This document shows, piece by piece, positions 26,390 through 34,800 of a stretch of DNA of 64,000 bases. Both the position numbers and the translations under genes were made by a program. The stretch spans positions 1-64,000 of the forward strand of contig JADJMH010000037.1 in NCBI GenBank assembly GCA_016709675.1. The letters are read 5' to 3'. Under the pieces are notes generated by a model. That model was not told the origin of the DNA. It did not search any database and saw nothing but the letters and a program-made list of their open reading frames with translations. The first letter of the stretch is position 1. Every line of letters starts with the position of its first letter. The DNA is from Candidatus Accumulibacter proximus (GTDB lineage Bacteria > Pseudomonadota > Gammaproteobacteria > Burkholderiales > Rhodocyclaceae).

Positions 26390-28448
26390 TTAGCGGCAGC
26401 GCCAGCGACGCCAAGGACGACACGCAGTTCGGCCGCTGAAAGCCCACCGCCCTGGTCAACCGTCCAGTTCCGACGACGTAGCCACATCTACCAGATCGAA
26501 CTCCCGTTCGCTGTGCCGTCCTGAACACCGCCCGTGAAGGATCATCTCTCCCGCATCGTGTAGCGCCAGCGCCGGCGTGACCACGCCAGCCTCGATCCGC
26601 TTGGCACATCCAGGTAGCCTCGGTTGCGCACCGTCAGCATGTCCAAGCCAATCGACTCCAGGAGTGGTGTCGTCGCCTGGTTGTCCTGCCCCGCGTTGTC
26701 AACAATCAACTCGCCGTAGGGCTGCTCCGACGACTTCAGATACACCGTCCCAGCGCCACCAGCTTGAGCACCGGCGCCGCCAAATGTCGAGATAGACCCG
26801 GAGAACTCGACGCTGCCGTATTCCAGGGCAATTCGGCCGCCGCCGCCACCGCCCCCGGCACCGGCGGATCCAGCACTGCCGCCGTTCGCTGTGATCGCGC
26901 CAGCCCCGCCCAGCCAACCCACCGTGATGTCTATGCTTCCACCCGCACCACCGCCACCCGTCAACTGGATCCCCGGTAGGCACTGCCATATTCGCCTACC
27001 AAGCCATTGGCCGAGATAACTCCGTCCTGTAAGGGCGCCGCCAACATCCAGGCGAACGATCACGCCCCGGCGCCGCCATATTCGTGGATCACGCCCGGCA
27101 GACCCGCCAGGTTCCAGCTTGCCGTACCCCCGCTTCCCAACTCTGCTGGCTGCGGCAAACTGCCATACCCAGTACCCCCAGCTACCGTAGCGTCCCCGCC
27201 GCCACCGCCATGCGCACCACCGCCCGCGTAAGCACTGCCCTGGCCGGCACCATATGACTGCCCAGCGCCAGGACCGCTGGCCCCGGCATATCCACGCCCG
27301 TCGACGCGAACCGCACCACCGGCGTCGACAGTCATGTCCCCTGTGACAGTGAGGTTGAAACCTGCCTGTCCCGGAGCATGGGTGAGCAAGCCATCAGCCG
27401 CCACATGCATGCCGCCGAACGTCGCTGAGGTGTTCAACAGGAATGTTCCGCCCGAGAGCAACTCAAGCTGGTCCACTGCCAAGCTCTGTACCACATTTAG
27501 CGGCAGCGCCAGCGACGCCAAGGACGACACACGCAGTTCGGCCGCTGAAAGCCCACCGCCCTGGTCAACCGTCAGTTCCGACGACGTAGCCACATCTACC
27601 AGATCGAACTCCCCGTTCGCTGTGCCCGTCCTGAACACCCGCCCGTGAAGGATCATCTCTCCCGCATCGTGTAGCGCCAGCGCCGGCGTGACCACGCCAA
27701 CCTCGATCCCGCTTGGCACATCCAGGTAGCCTCGGTTGCGCACCGTCAGCATGTCCAAGCCAATCGACTCCAGGAGTGGTGTCGTCGCCTGGTTGTCCTG
27801 CCCCGCGTTGTCAACAATCAACTCGCCGTAGGGCTGCTCCGACGACTTCAGATACACCGTCCAGCGCCCCAGCCCGAGCACCGGCGCCGCCAAATGTCGA
27901 GATAGACCCGGAGAACTCGACGCTGCCGTATTCCAGGGCAATTCGGCCGCCGCCGCCACCGCCCCCGGCACCGGCGGATCCAGCACTGCCGCCGTTCGCT
28001 GTGATCGCGCCAGCCCCGCCCAGCCAACCCACCGTGATGTCTATGCTTCCACCCGCACCACCGCCACCCGTCCAACTGGATCCCCAGTAGGCACTGCCAT
28101 ATTCGCCTACCAAGCCATTGGCCGAGATAACTCCGTCCACCTTAAGGGCGCCGCCAACATCCAGGCGAACGATCCCGCCCCCGGCGCCGCCATATTCGTA
28201 GATCCGCCCGGCAGACCCGCCAGAGTTCCAGCTTGCCGTACCCCCCCCGCTACCCAACTCTGCTGGCTGCAGCAAACTGCCATACCCAGTACCCCCAGCT
28301 ACCGTAGCGTCCCCGCCGCCACCGCCATGCGCACCACCGCCCGCGTAAGCACTGCCCTGGCCGGCACCATATGACTGCCCAGCGCCAGGACCGCTGGCCC
28401 CGGCATGTCCGCGTCCGTCAACGCTAACCGCACCACCGGCGTCGACAG
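26233..28448 (-). repeat. Two near-identical 1.1-kb tandem repeats in the giant gene
   Basis: The anchor CTGTGACAGTGAGGTTGAAA occurs at 26233 and 27341, 1,108 bases apart, and the sequence that follows each is nearly identical over most of the unit (about 365 codons). A third, more diverged unit covers about 25143-26232 and a partial fourth about 24600-25142. Each unit encodes a glycine-rich, beta-repeat block, so unit number could change by recombination. Confidence 0.8.
26355..27860 (-). pseudogene. Giant LEPR-XLL protein, frame-broken tandem repeat segment
   Basis: This segment links the middle and C-terminal parts. It is split over several minus-strand frames (27986-27060, 27063-26542, 26609-26355) that each encode the same repeat (YLKSSEQPYGELIVDNAG, TVRNRGYLDVPSG, VDQLELLSGGTFLLN, GGGGGGRIALEYGSVEFSG). 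Compared with the neighbouring near-identical copy, the 26.36-27.15 kb stretch differs by at least eight one- or two-base indels and few substitutions (for example CTGTGCCGTCC against CTGTGCCCGTCC). A second break lies near 27865, where CCGTCCAGCGCCCCAGCC replaces the longer form. These look more like consensus errors in a repeat than natural decay. Confidence 0.7.
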
Positions 28449-31400
28449 TCATGCCATCCGTGATCCTTAGGTCAAAATTGGTATCCCCGGCCGCATGGCT
28501 CACCAAGCCGGCAGAAGCTACGTGCAATCGATTGAATGTCGCAGTGCCATTCACCCACAGCGTGCCGCGACTCTGGACATCCATCTGGGATACATAGACC
28601 GCTCCGTCGTCGCTGATTGTTGCCGACCCGCCTGCGAGTACGTCGACGCGCTCCCCGTCGTACACCTCGCGCGTAACGAGTTGGCCCTCATTGCCCACTA
28701 TCACGTGGCGGGCGTCGACGGCAGGGCAATCAAGCACTCCCGCTTGCACCAGGATGCGTTCCTTGGACCTGATGCTAGCGGCCGCGACGTCGTCAGCTAC
28801 TACGACCGTGATGTCCTCATAGGGCTGGTTGACGATGACGTTGTCCGAAGCGCCAGGAAGCTTGTCGCCTTGCCAGTTTCTCGCATCGCTCCAGGACGTT
28901 CCATCTCCTCCGCCGTCCCAGATCGGATTGTCGGGCGGGCTCCGGAAGTCCGCCAGCGTGATCCGGGCAATATCCGTCTCCCATTTCAATGAAACCGCCC
29001 TGACATAGGCTTTCAGATAGGCCTCTAAGGCGCCCGACACGTCGAATGTCGAGATCAAGTCATCATCTAGGGTCTGCAGAAACTCCTCTGCGTGCACTTT
29101 CCCATCATTGTCGTAGTCCTTGAGATCGAGAAAGACGCTGGCCGTGATGCCACCCTCAATGCCAGCCTCAAGAAGCCCCGCGACGGAGACTTCCAACGCT
29201 GCATAGATATTCGCCCAGAACTGCACCTCGGGCACGTCCGCACCACTGCCGTCCGGACTCAGGCGGTCGCTGACAAAGAACCCGTCGAACACGTCGCTCA
29301 CGTAACCGGTCCGGGCGAATTCCCGCAGTCCGCTTGTGTCGTAGCCGAACGCCAGATCGAGTCTGGCCCCGATGCCCCCGCCAAGTTCAACATAGGTCAG
29401 CGGCGCCACCGGGAAATACCACGCGTGTTGCAGACTCAACTCCAGCGCTGGCATGTCGTACAGGAAAAGGTCGATATCCTGCCCAAGCAACAGCCTGAAT
29501 GCCTGGATCGGGTTCTCCAGCAGCGGGAAGGACATCGCCTTCCCGCCAACGTTTTGGGTGCGCCCGTGGAAGGTGGCGGCATCCCCGGTCAACTGGCTCA
29601 CGGGATCAGCCGTTTCGGTCGGGTTGGGACTCGCCTTCTCAAGGCTGACGACGTTCCGGACATCCGTGCCCAGCAGGTTGAAGCTGCCCAGGCTGATGTA
29701 CACGTCCTCGTCGATAACGGGGATCGAGTTGATCAGCGTGATGATCCCCGATACAGCTTCGAGGAATTCCGCGAAGTGAACCTGCGACGGGTCACCAAAT
29801 AGCTGCGCCGCCTGAAAGAAGTTCAAATCCTCTCCAAGCAAGTCCGACAATACGGGGACTCTGCTATTCAGCGCGTCGATCACTGGCTGTATCGGTCTCA
29901 GGACCTCCTGAAGCCTGCCGAGGACCGGTCCGGCAAACGACGAGAAAAAGCTACCAAGGTTCAACCTCACGTCGTTGAAGGCGATCGTGGGAACGGCACC
30001 CTTGAGGTCGGGGTCCTCGGGGGCAAAATTCCAGACAAGGTTGAAGTCGGCCTCCAGCGAAGGCAGAACGCCGATCTCCGAGAAACCGGCCAGAAGAGCC
30101 AGGTTGACCTCGGTCTTAGCTTCGAGAGACACGTCGATCGCGTGCTCCCATGATGCCAAGCCGGCCTGGAGATCCCGCAGCTTCAGCCGCGAGGTCTGCG
30201 CGAGGGGTGAGATGAAATCGACCTCGAAAGTGCCGCCGAAGGTCGAAGGATGTTCGCGATCATCCTTGGCGCTGACTTGCAGAAAACCAAGTTGGCCCGT
30301 GGCCTGGAAGTCAGGGATCGTGGCCCCGAACGTCACCTTCAGTTCAGGTTCTGCGCTGGCCGAGGTGTCCACATACACGCCGTCGGTCTTGCTGACGCCG
30401 AATCGCAAGTCCCATCTAAAGCCGCCACCGACGGCAACGTCGCCATCGAGGGCCAAGCCTAGACCGGGCAGGCCAATGTCAAAGTCCAGATCGGCATCAA
30501 TCAGGCGGTAATCCTCCGCAAGGACCATGTTGAACTGCACATAGTCATCGCCGTCGGTCAGGATCTCTATGTCGTTCGCAGTCACCAGGGTATCGGAATC
30601 AGTGGGACGATCCTGCAGCCAATTCAGTCCGTTGGGACCGAGGCCTGCGTACAACGCCTCCTGGACGGCAACCGCGCCAAAGCTCGGCAGAAGCCCCAGG
30701 TCCCCTTTGAGCTCCTGGCGCATGCGCTGAATGAAATCCAGCGTGCGGCTCAACTGGTCGCCGACCAGCGGGAAGTCGGCACCCAACACGTTGCGCTTCA
30801 GCAGTTCCTCAACCAGCCCCAGCATCTCGTCCCAGCCCTTGCGAAGTGCCTCAAGGTTAGTTAGCAAGTCCAACTGGGAGAGGAAAGCTTCCAAGTCCGG
30901 ACCGGTTATCGTCGCTGTACTCAGAGAATGTGACAAGTCTGCGACGGTAAACTCAAGCGCCGGCGACAGCAGATTGTCTCGCGTCGGGAAGGACAAGGGG
31001 AGGGCAGTCTGGGCGTAGCCGTCCAAGTCCACATTGAAGCTGGACAGCGCCTCCGGGATGGTGTGGCGGTGGTCGGTTTCGTCGATATCCATCGTTACCG
31101 TGAGGGTGGCTGGCTTGCGATCCTCGGGCCTCGCGGCGCCATCGTCGATGCGCGCGGTGCCGTTCACGACGAACAGACCCAGCGGCCCGAGAGCCATTTC
31201 GAAGTCGAGGTTGCTTGCTTCCACCTTGGCGCTCAGGTCGGCCCGCGTGTCGTCTCGGATATAGGCCACAGGCAAAGCCGGACGCGTGAGGTCGAATCCG
31301 AACACTGCATGAGCGTCGGCCGTGGCCGTCACGTTCAACTGGCCAGAGCCGCCAAGTGCGACGAGATCTTTCAACTCAGACGGCAGGCCCAACGGGGTCA

Positions 31401-31821
31401 GATCCGCCGCCAGGACAAAGGGCACAGGACCCTCGAAGGACTTGTTCAGCTTCAGATCGATCGTCAGAATCTTGTCGGAGTACGAGACCTTGGTGCCGGT
31501 ACCTGCGGCGGCGACCGCGCCAGTGGATTGCGTTTCAGATGACGCGTCGGATGGCGCCGGCGAGTTGTCCTGGCCGAGCCAATGAAGCAGCAGCTTCTCC
31601 AGCTTCTGTATCGACTGGGGCGGATCCTTACGGATCTCTTCGATGAGCGCCTCAAGGCGCTTCGACAGCGCCACCAGATCGTTGGGACTGCGGTTGATGA
31701 TTGGCAACTTGTCGGTAAAGAACGATGACTGCTCGACCTCAAGCAGCCAATCGTGAACATCCGTGAGAAGCTGAATGAGCTTATCCGCAGCCAGATACTC
31801 GAGCCCGCGGACGGGATGCAT
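27861..31821 (-). CDS. Giant LEPR-XLL protein, middle part downstream of the IS66 insertion
   Basis: About 1,320 residues, reading from the 3' side of the IS66 element. The first half is beta-rich with long extracellular-type repeats (DLDFDIGLPGLGLALDGDVAVGG, split here; FGATIPDFQATGQLGFLQV). An EF-hand-like calcium loop follows (LDLKDYDNDGKVHAEEFLQ), then a WDGGGDGTSWSDARNW...LPGASDNVIV module that recurs in large LEPR-XLL-type surface proteins, then the first glycine-rich repeat. MHPVRGLEY at 31821 is not the original start: without the IS, the frame joins LNADMH to PVRGLEY. Whether this fragment is translated is unknown. Confidence 0.72.
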
Positions 31822-31822
31822 A
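31815..31822. repeat. Left target-site duplication of IS66 element
   Basis: GATGCATA directly precedes the left end of the element and recurs at 34845-34852 on the right. Eight bases is the usual IS66 duplication length. Confidence 0.9.
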
Positions 31823-31844
31823 GTGTCCTTTCGGCAATGCTGCG
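31823..31844 (+). repeat. IS66 left terminal inverted repeat
   Basis: Matches the complement of 34823-34844 at 21 of 22 positions (T/C difference at position 16). Confidence 0.88.
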
Positions 31845-31908
31845 TGAAATCCCTGCGCTGGGCTGGTACCTTGGTAGGCCCGTAACGACCGTTCGAGAGG
31901 CCTACCAA

Positions 31909-32310
31909 TGTCACCGTCTTTACCTGCAACCGCCCCGCAACTGGCCGAAACCGCCGCAGCGCTTGCCCAATGGCGGAGCACCCGCCGCCGCAGTGCTCGC
32001 ATTCCGGAGGAGCTGTGGTCGCAAGCGACCGAACTCGCCGGCGGTACGGCATCGCCCAGGTTGCCGTCGCCCTGAAGCTCGACTACAAGAGCCTGAAGCA
32101 CCGCCTGACCGCCAGGAACGCCGCCGAAGACGCGCGCAGCGCCCGTGTCATCGAGTTTCGTCGAACTCGATCTCGGCCTGCCGCTGGCGCCACCCGTTTG
32201 CGTCCTGGTTCTCACCGACCGGGCGGGCCGTGCGCTGCGCATCGAACTGCCGGGGCCAGTAGCCACCTCGCCGAGGTCGCGCGTAGCCTCTGGCAGGTCC
32301 AACCATGCTC
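31909..32310 (+). pseudogene. tnpA: IS66 tnpA (small accessory ORF), frameshifted
   Basis: ATG at 31909 starts SPSLPATAPQLAETAAALAQ, WRSTRRRSRIPEELWSQATELA. The frame then breaks at GCCGGCGGTACGG (about 32040); the correct continuation is GRYGIAQVAVALKLDYKSLK. A second break near 32155 is needed to reach FVELDLGLPLAPPVCVLVLT. This is the small HTH protein of IS66-type elements. At least two one-base indels make it non-functional as read. Confidence 0.72.
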
Positions 32311-32640
32311 GCGCTGAACGCGCGCCGCGTGTCTGGGTCGCTGCCGAGCCAGCGGATTTTCGGTGCGGCATCGACGGTCTCGCCCGACGTGTGGCAGAAA
32401 CTGGCCCAAGACCCGTTCAGCGGCGGCGTGTTCGTTTTCTGCAATCGCCGGCGCACGGCGGTCAAACTCCTGGTCTATGACGGGCAAGGCTTCTGGCTCT
32501 GTCAAAGCGGCTGTCGCAGGGGCACTACCGCTTCTGGCCCAGGCGTCCGGGGAAGCTCCTCGCGCCGCACGCCTTGGCGGTCCTGCTCTCGGGAGGCGAC
32601 TACGCCGCGGCCGGCGGAATCCCGGGTGGCGAGCGGTCGC
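32305..32640 (+). pseudogene. tnpB: IS66 tnpB (Orf2), frameshifted
   Basis: The IS66 Orf2 hallmark is spread over frames: MLALNARRV, then AAEPADFRCGIDGLARRV, then DPFSGGVFVFCNRRRTAVKLLVYDGQGFWLC, split here between adjacent frames, then GHYRFWPR and LAVLLSGGDY. These are the motifs of the IS66 Orf2 (TnpB) protein, normally about 115 residues. Several one-base indels break it. Confidence 0.78.
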
Positions 32641-33028
32641 CCTGACCTTCGCGAGCGCAGCCCGCAAACAGAACTTCCGAAAGCTGGTCGTCACCCACCG
32701 CAACGGGATACCGAAGATGACCTTTCGCGAAAGGACTGACTTGTCGCCGGTCTTTGGCAGAATACCTGGGTAGAAAGGGTCACTGCTGGAGGACTGAGAA
32801 TGCAGCTGGCGAGTTCGCCAAGCTGGGCTTACGGCAGACGGGAGTTCCGCGCCGCGGAGGTTGCGAGCAGCCGCGCCGCCGCGGTCAGTGGCCGCATGGA
32901 CCCCGCCAAGCTCAAGCGTTCCCGGAAGCGGCTGCGGAGGGACTTCGGCCAGCTCGTTGGCGTACGGCCATGAGCCGGAGCCGGCAGGGCATCCCACCGG
33001 GCGGCCTGAACACAACCCGCCGCAGCGG

Positions 33029-34690
33029 ATGGCCATCCCGGTGCAGGAGATCGAGGCCATCGTCGAGCAGAGCGGAGCCAGACCGCTGACCGAGGCCGAA
33101 CAGGCGACGCTGAAGGCAGCGGTGGGCACCCTCGCGCGGATCACCGCCGAACTCGAGCACGAAGGAAACCACGCTGGCACGGCTACGGCGGATTCTCTTC
33201 GGCGCGCCGACCGAGAGCACGGCCAATGTGCTCGGGAAGCGGAGAAGGGCGACACGCCGCCAGCGGACACGGCGACCCGTCCATCGGCGGAAGGCGGCGA
33301 CGAGAAAGCCGCCGGCCAGGCGAGACGCCACGGTAGCCGAGCCCAAGAAGAAGCGCCCAGGGCACGGAAGGAATGGGGCGGCCGATTATCCGCGAGCGCC
33401 GCATATTGCCGTACCGCATGCGACGTTACGGCACGGCGATCCGTGTCCCGTCGCCGGGTATACCGGTCGGGTGTGGGCAACGAGGAGAGCCAGCGGTCCT
33501 GGTTCGTATCACCGGCGTCGCGCCGCTACTCGCGAAGGTCCCGAACTCGAACGGCTGCGTTGCGGCTTGTGTGGCACCGTGCTCCGCCGACCCCCCGCCA
33601 GGCGTTGGCAAGGCAAGTACGACGACACCGCCGCGGCGATGATCGCGCTCCTCAAATACGGCTGCGGTCTGCCGTTCCACCGCATCGAGCGGCTGGAACA
33701 GGGTTTGGCCATCCCGATGCCGGTCGGCACGCAATGGGAAGTCAGGCCGCCGCTGCCGCCCCCTCATCCCGGTCTTCGACGAACTGGCACGGCAGGCAGC
33801 CCAGGAACCGTGGTGTACAACGATGACACGACGATGCGCATCCTGACCCTGACGCAGAGGCGCGCGCCGAAGCGCTACCGGCAGGCGCGTCCGCCGATCG
33901 CACTGGCGTGTTCACTTCCGGTGTCGTCGCCGGGACGCCCAATGGTCTGATCGCCTTGTTCAAACCGGGCCCTGTCATGCGGGCGAGCACCTTGCCGGAA
34001 GTACTCGATCTGCGGGAAGTGACCGATCCGCCGATCCACATGTCCGATGCCTCGACGCGCAACCGGCCGGGCGATCATTCGACGCTGGCCGCCTCGTGTA
34101 TCCCGCATGCGCGACGCAACTACGTCGATGTGGTCGAGGCCTTTCGGAAGAAGGTGGCCTTTGTCCTGCACACCCTGCGCGCCGTCTTCCACACCGACGC
34201 GCAGGCCAAGCGCCTGTCGCTCTCGCCCGCCGAGCGCCTGCTCCTGCACCAGAAGGAAAGTGGCCCACGGATGAAGGCGCTGCAAGACTGGATGGCCAGA
34301 CAGTTCGCGGAGCACACCGTGGAGCCCCACTCGGGACTCGGCCAGGCGATCTCATACATGCAGAACCACTGGGAGAAACTGACCCTGTTTCTGCGCGCGC
34401 CGGGCGGCCCACTCGATAACAACATCACCGAACGTATACTGAAAAAGGCCATTCTGCAGCGGAAGAACGAGCTCTTCTATCGGACGTTGAACGGCGCGCG
34501 TCGGCGATCTGTTCATGACCCTGATCCACACGGCCGAACTCCACAAGATCGAGCCGTTTCACTACCTCGTTTCTCTGCAGCGCCACGCGGCCAAGGTGGC
34601 GCTCGATCCGGCGGCCTGGATGCCCTGGAACTACACCGAAGCCTTTGCGCGCCGAGGCGCAGCGTACCGAACCTCCGCCGGACTAACTCG
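33029..34690 (+). pseudogene. tnpC: IS66 tnpC transposase, multiply frameshifted
   Basis: The DDE transposase begins MAIPVQEIEAIVEQSGARPL at 33029. Frame changes near 33165, 33480 and later are needed to read LARLRRILFGAPTEST, KKKRPGHGRNGAADY, the zinc-ribbon-like LRCGLCGTVL, and MIALLKYGCGLPFHRIERLE, a typical IS66 region. From 33908 the C-terminal part is open (ARRNYVDVVEAF, PGGPLDNNITERILKKAILQRKN). A last shift near 34500 leads to LFMTLIHTAELHKIEPFHYL. Most of a full-length enzyme of about 520 residues is traceable, but four or more indels break it. Confidence 0.82.
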
Positions 34691-34800
34691 GCAGCGTGAC
34701 AACCTCCAGCGTCCAGAGCCGCAGCGAACCCAGGGTTGCCGCTGCGGGTTGCCTGCGCGCGACCGTGGAGCCGCGCGCCACCCGTGGCCCTGGCCGCGGA

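Noticed and set aside
24600..28450. Possible CRISPR array because of tandem repeats
   Set aside because: Units are about 1.1 kb and in coding frame; no short repeat-spacer pattern exists here or elsewhere in the window.
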